A stretch of DNA of 15,306 nucleotides from JBFKOL01 sp041628815 (GCA_041628815.1 JBFKOL010000072.1:1-15306), one strand, 5' to 3'; positions 1-9,500 are shown, counted from the stretch's first letter. The notes: a model not told the origin generated them from the sequence alone. Translations and numbers: made by a program.

Positions 1-2298
1 TACGGTGATGTCGAAAGTAAAATCCTTGTCTTTGTTGCTGGTGTAGGAGGTTGATAGTTCCCACCCCTTGTTTTCAAGATTGCCGCCATTGGTCAAAGGA
101 AAAGTCGTGATTCCCGAGCTTGCAGGTATGGGTACCGAGACCAACATATCTGTTGTTTTTGATATAAAGTAGTCAAACGATGCCTTAATTCGGTTCTCGA
201 TGAAACCAATATCCAATCCGAAGTTGGTTGTCGCTGTCTCCTCCCATTGAATATCGGGCGTCGGTAAAGAGGTTGCAATGGCTCCGACCACCACCGGTTG
301 GCTGGCCCCCTCGCCAAAAGGGTAGTTGAGCTGCTGTCCCCCAGATCCTATTCTCGCCAGGAAAAGATGTTCACCGATCAGCTGGTTTCCTAGGGTACCA
401 TAGCTAAACCGGGGCTTTAATTGGCTTATAAAATCTGATTCAAAGAAATCTTCGTTATGCACTGCCCACCCTAAGGACAGGGAATAAAAGTTACCATACT
501 TATTATCATTACCAAATCGCGATGAGCCATCACGCCTCACACTGGTCTGTAAATAGTACCTATTGTCAAAATCATAGCTCAGTCTACCGAAGTACGACTG
601 GAGGGTGTTAGTTGAATTGAATCCGAAAGATGATTCATCACCAATGCCTGCGCTTAGTGCCAGCAATTGATCCGAGGCCAGTGTATTGTTTGAGCCGCCT
701 ACAGACCTGAATTCACTCTTCTCCCGAGAAATACCCAAGAGTACATCGAAATCGTGATCACCAAAAGTCTTGTTGTAGTTCAGAGTGTTATTCAGTGTCC
801 AACTGGTTGTCCGGGATCTTGACTCCACCAGAAAAGGGTTTTCATTAACCGCCTGTGGTCCGAAATTATAAGTGGGTATAAAGTCAGAAAAATGAGTATT
901 CTCTACGTTTGCACCATATTGAAATTGATAGTTGAGTCCTTCCCAAAGTTTAAGGGTGGCTGAAACATTGAACTGCATGTAGTCATCCTGATTTATACGT
1001 TTCTCCAAACTGGTCTCACCTACAGGGTTGCCAGATCCCAATCCGCCTGCCGGAACGGCAAAACCGTTTGTTGTATTAGGATCGAAAATTTCCTTGTGTG
1101 GCAACTGTGAATACACGCTAAGGAAGGGGGAAAAACTTGCGTTTCCTCCTCCTATAGGTTCAAAAATACCTTTTGTGCCTTCACGGGTATAACTAATACC
1201 AGGTGCAATCTTAAGGCGGTCATCCAATAGATTGAAGTCTAGATTGAACCGCGTGCTCAATCTGTCAAAGCCAGTGTTGATCACCGTTCCGGTGTTATTA
1301 AAATACCCTGCAGTAAAGCTGTATTTCATCTTCTCTGTACCGCCCGAAATGCCAATATCATGTTTTTGCTCGTACGCATTTTGTAGGTAGGCGCCTAACC
1401 AGTCTGAATCGGCAAAAGTTTCACCACTGTTCAGATAGGGAGCCGGAGTTATACCGGCATTGGAATACGCTTCTAATTTAATTTGATCATGCTGCGCCCT
1501 GTTTGCTACCGCTACATTTTGTTTTACGTTTTGGGTGCTGATATACGTATTGATGGTCACTTTGGGGTCACCGGTTCTACCTCTTTTGGTTGTGACAATG
1601 ACAACCCCGTTGGATGCCCTGGAACCATAAATGGTTGCTGCGGAAGCGTCCCGTAATATGCTTATATTCTCAATATCCGCCGGGTTTAGGTATGAGAGAT
1701 CTCCTGGGATCCCATCAATAACGAACAAGGGATTATTATTGCCAATGGTACCCAAGCCCCGGACCCGTATTACCGGTTCCGCACCTGGGGCGCCAGTTGC
1801 CGTGGCAACATTAAGCCCGGCTACCTGACCTTGTAATGATGTTCCGACGTCAGCTGTTGGTATTTTTTGGATTTCTGCAACGTTTACGGACGAAATGGCC
1901 GCGGTTACCTCAGTTTGTCTTTGTGTGCCGTAACCTACCAAAACAACTTCCTCAAGACCCATAGCATCTTCTTCAAGTACTACATTTATAGTTGTTTGGT
2001 TGCCTACTTGTATTTCTTTCGTAACAAAACCCAGATAGCGAAAAACCAATATGGTTTGCGCACTAGGCACGTCAATGGAGTAGTTACCATTAAAATCAGT
2101 CTGGACTCCTAAAGTCTCATTGCCCTTAACGATCACAGAGGCCCCTGGCAGTGCAACACCCTGTTGATCTGAAACAGTTCCATTTACCAAAATACCTTGA
2201 GCAAAAGCATTAGAGGAAAACCCAATGGAAATAAACATAAATAGTAAGAACGATAGCCCTTTATAATACCGGTTTCGATTGTTTAGTTGTTTTTTCAT
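1..2298 (-). CDS. SusC/RagA-family TonB-dependent outer-membrane transporter (3' part outside window)
   Basis: The minus strand is open without a stop from the ATG at 2298 to the left edge, giving 766 codons; family members are usually about 1000 residues, so the C-terminal barrel strands are outside the window. The N-terminus (MKKQLNNRNRYYKGLSF...) has basic residues, a hydrophobic stretch and an AFAQ cleavage-like site near residue 34. A carboxypeptidase-regulatory-like beta-sandwich follows (about 38-110, GTVSDQQGVALPGASV), then a TonB-box-like EEVVLVGYG (about 116-124) and a plug domain with the SusC hallmarks VIRVRGLGTIGNNNPLFVID (about 177-195) and DIENISILRDASAATIYGSRAS (about 208-229). 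The rest is beta-rich barrel. Such proteins import oligosaccharides or glycopeptides across the outer membrane with a SusD lipoprotein, which would be expected just beyond the left edge. The substrate cannot be read directly; the divergent operon suggests a glucose/galactose-containing compound. Confidence 0.95.
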   Translation of the reverse strand, partial: MKKQLNNRNRYYKGLSFLLFMFISIGFSSNAFAQGILVNGTVSDQQGVALPGASVIVKGNETLGVQTDFNGNYSIDVPSAQTILVFRYLGFVTKEIQVGNQTTINVVLEEDAMGLEEVVLVGYGTQRQTEVTAAISSVNVAEIQKIPTADVGTSLQGQVAGLNVATATGAPGAEPVIRVRGLGTIGNNNPLFVIDGIPGDLSYLNPADIENISILRDASAATIYGSRASNGVVIVTTKRGRTGDPKVTINTYISTQNVKQNVAVANRAQHDQIKLEAYSNAGITPAPYLNSGETFADSDWLGAYLQNAYEQKHDIGISGGTEKMKYSFTAGYFNNTGTVINTGFDRLSTRFNLDFNLLDDRLKIAPGISYTREGTKGIFEPIGGGNASFSPFLSVYSQLPHKEIFDPNTTNGFAVPAGGLGSGNPVGETSLEKRINQDDYMQFNVSATLKLWEGLNYQFQYGANVENTHFSDFIPTYNFGPQAVNENPFLVESRSRTTSWTLNNTLNYNKTFGDHDFDVLLGISREKSEFRSVGGSNNTLASDQLLALSAGIGDESSFGFNSTNTLQSYFGRLSYDFDNRYYLQTSVRRDGSSRFGNDNKYGNFYSLSLGWAVHNEDFFESDFISQLKPRFSYGTLGNQLIGEHLFLARIGSGGQQLNYPFGEGASQPVVVGAIATSLPTPDIQWEETATTNFGLDIGFIENRIKASFDYFISKTTDMLVSVPIPASSGITTFPLTNGGNLENKGWELSTSYTSNKDKDFTFDITV

Positions 2299-2350
2299 AT
2301 TGATGGTTGTTTACTCAATTCTTTGATTTGTAGTTGAATTTATTTGCCAC

Positions 2351-2358
2351 CAAATATT
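2351..2358 (-). promoter_or_regulatory. Possible core promoter element of the susC gene
   Basis: Read on the minus strand this is AATATTTG, preceded by TGATAATAATTC. It resembles the Bacteroidota -7 element TAnnTTTG with one mismatch in the first base. It lies 52 bp upstream of the susC ATG and its TTTG ends 37 nt downstream of the 18-bp direct-repeat site. A closely similar block (AATAATTGAAATTTG) sits 36 nt after the matching repeat copy upstream of the divergent operon. I see no convincing -33 TTTG at canonical spacing, which would fit an activator-dependent promoter. The transcription start is not known. Confidence 0.35.
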
Positions 2359-2387
2359 GAATTATTATCAACCAAAACATCAAATCA

Positions 2388-2405
2388 CACCTTTACTTGA
2401 CCTTT
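2388..2405 (-). promoter_or_regulatory. Putative activator site, copy 1 (tandem AAAGGT, 11-bp period), upstream of susC
   Basis: On the minus strand the sequence is AAAGGTCAAGTAAAGGTG. It contains two AAAGGT units whose starts are 11 bp apart, about one helical turn, as expected for a site contacted by a dimer on one DNA face. The same 18 bases occur at 4367-4384 on the plus strand, upstream of the divergent glycosidase operon. The near edge is 89 bp from the susC start codon, compared with 97 bp for the other copy. An exact 18-mer shared only by the two promoter regions and in the same relative orientation is unlikely by chance. The TPR/LuxR-type protein encoded between the copies is the candidate binder, but this is inference. 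Confidence 0.7.
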
Positions 2406-2579
2406 ACATCAAGTTTAAAATACTCATATTCAATAAGTTGTAGTTAAATGCGTGTGCGCTACTAAGTAAGGATAATAGCAGTAGACACAGAAAAGATGAG
2501 ATTTTTAATGAACTAATAAAGAGTTGGTTAGTTCCGCCAGTGAGGGTCACACAACTTAGGAATTAGGAATTTCCAGATC

Positions 2580-4274
2580 CTAAATATTCTCCAGAAATCT
2601 GACTAGGCTTTCCTTTGAGTCTATGCTTAGTTTTTTCCTCAATCGATGTCTACCTATTTCTACAGAATTTATAGATATGTTGTTGATGTTGGCTATTTCC
2701 TTCGAACTGAGTTTGAGCTTTACTTGCACGGCCAGTTTTATGTCCTTATCAGTTAAGTGAGGGTAATTCTCCTTGATTCTAAAAAGAAAATCACTCTGAA
2801 GGGTCTCTATATTCGCATGGAATTTCTGAAGGTCCTCGTTGAAATCAAATTTATAACTATACTCTCTTATAAGTCGATTAATATCTTTCTTTAATTGATT
2901 GATGTCTGTAGAATTTATTGTTTTTAAGGATTTGGTGAGATCTCTATAAATGGATGTTCGTTGAGAAATGAACAATGCCATGTTTGTTAGCTCTTTCATC
3001 CGGAATTCCAATTTGTGCTCAAGATTCTCCCGCAATAGGGATTGGGTTTTTAATTTTTCCCTGGCCAGTTTATCACTTTGTTGATAAATTGCTTTTTTCT
3101 TTCTTATATTATTCCAGAGTGACGCTATAATTAGAATTCCTATTATCGTCAAGAGCAGGGAACCTATAAGAATTGATCTTTTTCTTTGGGCTTCCAAATT
3201 TCGTTGTTGCTCTAACAATTTAATTTGGGATGCTCTTCTTTCATCCTCATAACGAATTCTCATGTCCGTAAGCTTCTCACTTTTGTTGCTCGAAAAAATT
3301 TCTGAATTTCCTTCTGCATATTTCTTATAGTAATTGAATGCCTCCTTGTAATCTTGTTTTGCCAAAAAATACTCGGACATAATTCGATCGTTTTCTACTA
3401 TCCACTCTTTGTTATCCATCAATCCCTCCATAATCGATCTCGATTCGTTCACTAGTGCGTAACATTTATCAAAATCCCCCAACTTTAAATTTACGAGCGA
3501 TAGCTCATTCAGAACATGTACCTTATTTTGGATGTCATTGATTTGATTTGAGATCTCCAAAGAGGATTCTAGATATGTTTTGGCAGCAACCAGTTCATTA
3601 ATTTTACGATAACATACTCCCATATTTTTCATGGTTTCCGAAATTCTGTCTTTATTGTTAAATACTTTTTTTAGCTCGAGAGACTTCTTGAAAAATGACA
3701 ACGCCAACTTACAGTCTCCGGAACGTTCATGAATCAATCCTATACTGTTATAGCTATAGGCAATGCGTTGCCTATCTCCAATTTTTTCGTGTATTTTTAA
3801 AGTCTCAGTGTGGTATTCAAGGGCTTTGTCGAAATACCCTATATCGAAATACAACCATCCCAGGGTTCTCAGAGTGAAGGCCAAATCATAATCGTTATTA
3901 AGGTCTTTTCTAATTTCTAAGGATTGAAGCCCATATTGTAATGCTCTATCATAAAAGTCATTAAATAAGTACCCCTGGCAAAGATTTATCAGCGCTAAAC
4001 CTTCTTGTCTTTTATCATTCAGCTCCCTGGATAATCTTAATGCTTCGTCGCCATAGTCTATAGTTTTATTAGGATCTATAGACCAATATATTTCAGCAAC
4101 TCTGTTTAGTAATCGTAGTCTATCGGTGCTACTTGAGTAAGGTAAAATATTTAAAAGACTATCCAATTCTATTTGAGAGTCGCTTGGATTTTCATCCCAA
4201 ATATTAGTCTGAGCGTACGAAGTAATTCCTGAAAGAAGGAAAATAGTTAGAATAAGAAATATCGGTTTTTTCAT
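2580..4274 (-). CDS. TPR-repeat, membrane-anchored LuxR-type HTH transcriptional regulator
   Basis: I chose the ATG at 4274 (564 residues) over the in-frame ATG at 4304 because a clean signal sequence starts there (MKKPIFLILTIFLLSG...SYAQ) and the longer form would bury it behind ten extra residues. Residues from about 45 to 325 form helical TPR-like repeats (for example LAFTLRTLGWLYFDIGYFDK and AYSYNSIGLIHERSGDCKLA). A charged coiled-coil-like stretch follows, then a transmembrane helix at about 366-387 (SILIGSLLLTIIGILIIASLW), a second coiled-coil-like linker, and a C-terminal LuxR/GerE-like helix-turn-helix at about 507-550 (LTDKDIKLAVQVKLKLSSKE, SINSVEIGRHRLRKKL). Predicted topology places the TPR sensor in the periplasm and the HTH in the cytoplasm, so a periplasmic signal could be passed directly to DNA. 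It lies between two promoter regions that share an 18-bp repeat, so it probably regulates susC and the glycosidase operon. The ligand or partner is unknown. Confidence 0.9.
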   Translation of the reverse strand: MKKPIFLILTIFLLSGITSYAQTNIWDENPSDSQIELDSLLNILPYSSSTDRLRLLNRVAEIYWSIDPNKTIDYGDEALRLSRELNDKRQEGLALINLCQGYLFNDFYDRALQYGLQSLEIRKDLNNDYDLAFTLRTLGWLYFDIGYFDKALEYHTETLKIHEKIGDRQRIAYSYNSIGLIHERSGDCKLALSFFKKSLELKKVFNNKDRISETMKNMGVCYRKINELVAAKTYLESSLEISNQINDIQNKVHVLNELSLVNLKLGDFDKCYALVNESRSIMEGLMDNKEWIVENDRIMSEYFLAKQDYKEAFNYYKKYAEGNSEIFSSNKSEKLTDMRIRYEDERRASQIKLLEQQRNLEAQRKRSILIGSLLLTIIGILIIASLWNNIRKKKAIYQQSDKLAREKLKTQSLLRENLEHKLEFRMKELTNMALFISQRTSIYRDLTKSLKTINSTDINQLKKDINRLIREYSYKFDFNEDLQKFHANIETLQSDFLFRIKENYPHLTDKDIKLAVQVKLKLSSKEIANINNISINSVEIGRHRLRKKLSIDSKESLVRFLENI

Positions 4275-4366
4275 TTGCGAGTATTTTACATTAAGCTGTT
4301 CCACTCACTGCTGTCATACAAATATCCATTTAATTGATTAAAGGGCCTGTTCCAAAGGCCAATATG

Positions 4367-4384
4367 AAAGGTCAAGTAAAGGTG
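4367..4384 (+). promoter_or_regulatory. Putative activator site, copy 2 (tandem AAAGGT, 11-bp period), upstream of the glycosidase operon
   Basis: The plus strand reads AAAGGTCAAGTAAAGGTG, identical over all 18 bases to the minus-strand site at 2388-2405. The downstream edge is 97 bp from the ATG of the GH63-like gene. The orientation relative to the regulated gene is the same as in copy 1, and an AATAATT-AA-ATTTG block follows at almost the same distance (36 versus 37 nt to its end). The bases flanking the 18-mer differ between the copies, so the conserved part appears to be the functional unit rather than a long duplicated segment. Confidence 0.7.
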
Positions 4385-4412
4385 GTTTTCAAGGTACTGA
4401 GAAAAAATAATT

Positions 4413-4420
4413 GAAATTTG
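4413..4420 (+). promoter_or_regulatory. Possible core promoter element of the glycosidase/gal operon
   Basis: GAAATTTG, preceded by AAAAAATAATT, resembles the Bacteroidota -7 element TAnnTTTG with one mismatch. It sits 61 bp upstream of the ATG at 4482. Its main support is positional: a similar block lies at the same distance from the other copy of the 18-bp repeat. No good -33 TTTG element is visible upstream of it. Confidence 0.35.
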
Positions 4421-4481
4421 TTCCTCATCAGGAATTAGATCGAATTGACAAAATACAATGGGCAAACATCCTATTTGAAAC

Positions 4482-6500
4482 ATGGATATAAATAATATAC
4501 TTTATACGACCATTCTTATTGTTTTGGGGGTTGGTTGTAATGGAGTAGAACAGATAATATCTGAAACGGAAAACAATCATTCAAACTTCAGCAGGAATGT
4601 TTTAGATTATCGTGTCACCCCCAAAGATTCTATGGATAGATCGGGATTAATGTATTCGGATCATGGCTCATGGTTTGCGTATAGCTTTTCCGATACCTGC
4701 GAGGTTATAGGAGATTTCACGGGTCCTTTTTTAATGACTCAGCAGAATGGCATTTGGTCGAGTAAATCCCTGGTGTCTATCAACCTTACCGTTGGAAATC
4801 ACCCTGTAATCTTTAAGAAAGAAAATATCGTTGCCCAGGAAAGCTATTTAAGTCATTTAGAACAAACTTTTTCTGCATTAGGGATTGAATTAAAAGAAAC
4901 TCTTCTCTTTTTAAACGGTCATACAGCACTGATTAGATATCGGTTTTCCAATAAACAAAAAAAAGGCATTCAATTGGCTTGCTACTGGAATAACAAGCTT
5001 TTACTGACCAATAGTTTAAAGTTCTCCTCCAAAAAGAATATTCTCGAAATAAGCTCGAGCGATAGTGAGGCCCTTGGCTACATTACCTTCCCAAATGGTA
5101 CATCCCTAAAAAAAGACGGAAAGAATTTCACATCCGAGCTTCAAAAATTTTGGCTAAACCCTAATCAAACGAAAGATATTGTAATTGCGCATACGTTTAT
5201 TTTTCCGGAATATTCATGGGAGGAGCAAAGTAGGCTATTAGACAATTCGAATTTTGATTCAATTTTAAATGTTCGAAAACAAGAAAAAACCAACCAACTA
5301 CAAGCCCTTATCGAGAATCGTAAACTAAAATTTAAGGATGAAAAATATGCCGAAGTCTTGGCTAAGGCCTATCTTACATTACAAAATAACTGGCGGATTC
5401 CTGCTGGAAAATTAAAGCACCAAGGTCTGTTTCCCAGTTACCATTATGAATGGTTCCACGGGTTTTGGTCTTGGGATTCTTGGAAGCATGCCGTTGGATT
5501 GTCGTATTACAACACCCAGTTGGCAAAGGATCAGATGCGGGCCATGTTCGATTATCAGGACGAAGATGGATTTGTAGTGGATTGTATCTATAGGGACACT
5601 ACCATCGAACCTTTTAATTATAGGGATACCAAACCACCACTTTCGGCTTGGGCTGTGGCTAAAATATATAAACAGGATTCGGATATCGATTTCGTAAGGG
5701 AGATGTACCCCAAACTTAAGAAATATCATTCGTGGTGGTACAGGAAACGGGATCATGACCAAGACGGAATGTGCGAATTCGGGTCTACCGATGGTACCGT
5801 TTTGGCCGCAAAATGGGAAAGCGGTATGGACAATGCCATTCGCTTTGACGATTCCAAAATATTGAGGAATTCAGAGGGGGCCTATTCCTTGGATCAGGAG
5901 AGTGTCGATCTGAACGCTTATTTATATGCAGAGAAACTATTCTTGGCCGCATTAGCCGAAGCCTTGGGTAGAACGGAAGAATCCAACGCCTATCGTACCA
6001 GTGCCGAAACATTAAAGAAAAACATCCAAGTTCAGTTTTACGACCCGGAAGATGGGTGGTTTTATGACACCAATTTAGAGGGTACAAAATTTATAAAAGG
6101 AGCAGGTAGCGAAGGTTGGACGGCTCTTTGGGCAAATGCTGCCACACAGGAACAAGCAGAGGCCATAAAAACGAAAATGATGGATCAGGAAAAATTTTAT
6201 ACCAAAGTGCCCTTTCAAACCATGTCGAAAGACCATGAAAAATTCAACCCCATGAATGGTTATTGGAGAGGCCCCAATTGGTTAGACCAAGCTTATTTTG
6301 GAGTAAAGGGTCTTCGTAATTACGGTTTTAAGGAAGAAGCGGACAAGGCCACTGCTCAAATTCTTGAAGGTGCGGAAGGAGTTTTGGGGAAAGGAAAAGC
6401 AATACGGGAGAATTATCATCCACTTACCGGTGAAGGACTTGAAGCCCAAAATTTTAGTTGGAGCGCTGCACATATCATTATGCTTTTAATGGAAGATTAA
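4482..6500 (+). CDS. GH63/MGH1-like alpha-glycosidase, predicted lipoprotein
   Basis: 672 residues. The N-terminus MDINNILYTTILIVLGVGC ends in a lipobox-like LGVGC, suggesting export and lipidation at C19, although the n-region lacks Lys/Arg, which is odd; an in-frame stop two codons upstream excludes an earlier start. Residues of about 30-280 look beta-rich. The rest is an (alpha/alpha)6-barrel glycosidase of the GH63 / mannosylglycerate-hydrolase-like type. Motifs are HGFWSWDSWKHA (326-337), ESGMDN (446-451) with D450 as likely general acid, SEGWTALWA, NGYWRGPNWL, and RENYHPLTGEG with E643 as likely general base, followed by FSWSAAH. The family removes alpha-linked glucose or mannose from short glycosides; E. 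coli YgjK is a relative with a preference for alpha-glucosides. It is the first gene of the operon and its stop is one base before the next ATG. Exact linkage specificity cannot be read; alpha-1,2-glucosyl-galactose is my favoured guess. Trehalase (GH37) is a more distant alternative. Confidence 0.88.
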   Translation: MDINNILYTTILIVLGVGCNGVEQIISETENNHSNFSRNVLDYRVTPKDSMDRSGLMYSDHGSWFAYSFSDTCEVIGDFTGPFLMTQQNGIWSSKSLVSINLTVGNHPVIFKKENIVAQESYLSHLEQTFSALGIELKETLLFLNGHTALIRYRFSNKQKKGIQLACYWNNKLLLTNSLKFSSKKNILEISSSDSEALGYITFPNGTSLKKDGKNFTSELQKFWLNPNQTKDIVIAHTFIFPEYSWEEQSRLLDNSNFDSILNVRKQEKTNQLQALIENRKLKFKDEKYAEVLAKAYLTLQNNWRIPAGKLKHQGLFPSYHYEWFHGFWSWDSWKHAVGLSYYNTQLAKDQMRAMFDYQDEDGFVVDCIYRDTTIEPFNYRDTKPPLSAWAVAKIYKQDSDIDFVREMYPKLKKYHSWWYRKRDHDQDGMCEFGSTDGTVLAAKWESGMDNAIRFDDSKILRNSEGAYSLDQESVDLNAYLYAEKLFLAALAEALGRTEESNAYRTSAETLKKNIQVQFYDPEDGWFYDTNLEGTKFIKGAGSEGWTALWANAATQEQAEAIKTKMMDQEKFYTKVPFQTMSKDHEKFNPMNGYWRGPNWLDQAYFGVKGLRNYGFKEEADKATAQILEGAEGVLGKGKAIRENYHPLTGEGLEAQNFSWSAAHIIMLLMED

Positions 6501-6501
6501 G

Positions 6502-9500
6502 ATGGATTACACCACAATTAAGATAACGGCCCAACAAGCGGAAAAAATCGCTTTAGATCTTTTTGACATTAGCGGGAAGGCCGCACCACTTCCCGGTGAA
6601 ATCGATTTTAATTTTAGAATTAAGATTGCCGACGGGGAAGGCTATATTTTAAAAATATCGCGCCCCGATGAAAATGAAAACTATCTGGATTTTCAACAGC
6701 AATTGTTACAACATGTAGAAAAGGAAGGACAGGGATTGATTTCGCCCCAGGTCGTCAAAGATAAAAAAGGAAACGCCATTGCATCATTTACCGATGAAGA
6801 AGGAAACCTGAGAAGGGTTCGCATGCTTACCTGGGTATCGGGAAGGATATGGTGCAAAGTAAACCCACAATTGGATAGTCTGCGCTATAGTTTGGGCGAA
6901 CAATGTGGAAAATTGACCCAGGCCTTACAAGGGTTCGAACATTCAGAGGCTCATCGAGAATTTGATTGGGACATTGCCCAATCCCTTTGGACGAAGGAAC
7001 ACCTCGATCTATTCAATCAAACCGAAAAAGAAATTATTGCCTCATTTCAAAATGCATTTGAAAATGTCCAAAACGTTTATTCCAAGCTTCGTAAGGCGGT
7101 GGTTCATAATGATGCCAACGATAACAATGTGATTGTTTACGAAGAGCTGATCGATCCAAAAGTAAAAGCGGTTATCGATTACGGGGATTCCGTCCATACC
7201 CAAATTGTCAACGATCTGGCCGTAGCCTGTGCCTACGGAGCAATGGGCCACAACGACCCTTTGGAAACCATCCTGCCTATTGTCAAGGGGTATCATGCAA
7301 CATTTCCCTTGGAAGAATTGGAATTGGAGCATCTTTATCATACGATAGCCATGCGGTTGATCATCTCGGTTACCAAATCGGCCATAAACAAGCGTAAGGA
7401 GCCGGATAATGAATATTTGCTCATCAGCGAAAACCCTGCCTGGGAGTTGCTTAACAAGTGGTACGCCATCGATGCTGATTTTGCCCATTACGTATTTAGA
7501 CAAGCCTGTGGTTTTATGGCACATCCGAATGAAAAGCAGTTTACGGATCGGGCAGGTGAAATCGATTTTAAGATTACAAATCTATTCCCGACTATCAACC
7601 GGGAGAAAATACATCTACTCGATTTGAGCGTATCGAGCAAATGGTTAGGGCACCAAGAAGATTTTGATGACCTAGAACTATTTCAATTTAAAATCGATAG
7701 ACTACTAAAACGACATCCAGAAAAAATTCCGGCCGGGGGATATTTGGAACCCCGCGCCGTCTATATATCTTCCGATTATGATAAAATAGGGAATAGTGGT
7801 CGGGAAAGCCGTACGGTTCATTTGGGTGTGGATTTTTGGTTGCCCGCAGGTACTCCTGTTCATGCAATGTTTGATGCGGAAGTAATTGCCGCTGTAAACG
7901 ATGCCGGAATCAAAGAGTACGGAGGTTTGATAATCTTAAGGCACACCTTACAAAATTTGGAATTCTATTCCCTGTACGGACACTTGTCACATGCCTCGCT
8001 TAACGGCAAAGAAGTAGGTCAAACCATTAAAAAAGGAGAGTGCATCGGGCATTTGGGTAATCCCGAAGAAAACGGTAATTGGGCCCCCCACCTTCATTTT
8101 CAGATTATGTTATCTATGCTTGGAAATACTATTGATTTTCCAGGGGTTGCCTATCTCAATCAGATAGATGTTTGGAAAAGTATCTGTCCCGATCCCAACC
8201 TTCTTTTCAAATTAAAGGAGCTACGGTCACAGGAGGCAACTCCGAATGACAGATTGATTGATTACCGAAAACAGCATCTGGGCAAAAGTTTGAGTTTGCA
8301 ATACAAGGTCCCAATTAGGATGGTGCGCGGTTCGGGACAATATCTGATGGATCAATATGGGCGGAAATATTTGGATACAGTAAACAATGTGGCCCATGTG
8401 GGTCATGAAAATTACAATGTAGTCAGGGCGGGCCAAGAGCAAATGGCGCTGCTCAATACCAATTCCCGCTACCTTCACGATAACATCAATGAGTTGGCCC
8501 AAGAATTATTGGAAACTTTGCCACCTGAACTGAATGTGCTGCATTTTGTGAATTCGGGCAGCGAGGCCAATGAATTGGCAATCCGTATGGTAAAAGCATC
8601 TACGGGCGAATACGATATTATCGCCTCCGAAGTCGGGTATCACGGTAATTCGAATATGTGTGTCGATATAAGCTCGTATAAGTTTGATGGCAAGGGAGGT
8701 ATGGGCGCTCCCGAACATACCTATATTTTTCCCTTGCCCAATGCCTTTCGTGGAAAATACAGGGGAGAAAATACAGGAAAACGCTATGCCGAAGAAGTAC
8801 AAAAACAAATCGAAGTAATCCATGCAAAAGGTCGTGGGGTCGGGGCATTTATCATTGAACCCATCATCAGTTGTGGTGGACAAATCGAACTTCCTTCGGG
8901 CTTTTTGTCCCAAGCTTATGAATATGTACGGGCAGCGGGCGGACTCTGTATTTCGGACGAAGTTCAAGTTGGTTGTGGCAGGTTGGGCAAGACCTTTTGG
9001 GGCTTTCAACTCCACGACGTTGTTCCCGATATTGTCACTATTGGCAAACCTTTGGGGAACGGGCATCCTTTGGCGGCCGTGGCTTGTACCCAGAACGTGG
9101 CTGAAAAGTTTGCTAATGGCATGGAATACTTTAACACCTTTGGGGGTAATCCGGTTTCTTGTGCCATCGGCAAGGCTGTTCTTCAAACGGTAAAAATGGA
9201 AAAACTTCAAAAACATGCCTTGGATATAGGAGAATTTTTAAAAGCTGAATTACGGAAATTGGCCATTGATTACCCCATTATTGGCGACGTGCGCGGGCAA
9301 GGGCTTTTTTTGGGATTTGAACTCGTGAATGCCGATATGAATCCACTTGGTATTCAGGCCGATTATCTGGTGAACAGAATGAAAGACCACTGTATTTTGA
9401 TGAGCTCCGATGGTCCCGATCTGAACGTGCTCAAAATTAAACCACCTCTAATCTTTACAAAGGAAAATGCGCAAGAACTGATTTACTACTTAAAAAAGAT

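Larger units (their letters stand above)
4275..4481. promoter_or_regulatory. Divergent intergenic region between the regulator and the glycosidase operon
   Basis: This 207-bp region must hold the promoters of the minus-strand regulator gene and the plus-strand operon. It contains the second copy of the 18-bp repeat (4367-4384), a small inverted repeat GGCCT/AGGCC (4344-4348 and 4356-4360, 7-nt loop) just upstream of it, and an AT-rich promoter-like block ending at 4420. I found no clear promoter for the regulator gene. A 65-codon minus-strand frame that crosses the region (4286-4483) has no recognisable features and I do not call it a gene. Confidence 0.6.

Noticed and set aside
2395..2414. 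Inverted repeat ACTTGA / TCAAGT upstream of susC
   Set aside because: It overlaps the 18-bp direct-repeat site but is not present around the second copy, so the direct repeat is the better explanation.
4275..4304. Ten-residue N-terminal extension of the TPR regulator from the ATG at 4304
   Set aside because: A standard signal peptide begins at the ATG at 4274; the extension would place extra residues in front of it.
4286..4483. 65-codon minus-strand frame spanning the divergent intergenic region
   Set aside because: It overlaps both promoter regions and the shared 18-bp site, has no recognisable motif, and its composition is typical of chance translation.
8506..9216. 236-codon minus-strand frame antisense to the PLP domain
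   Set aside because: It lies wholly opposite a strongly conserved coding region and its translation shows no family features.
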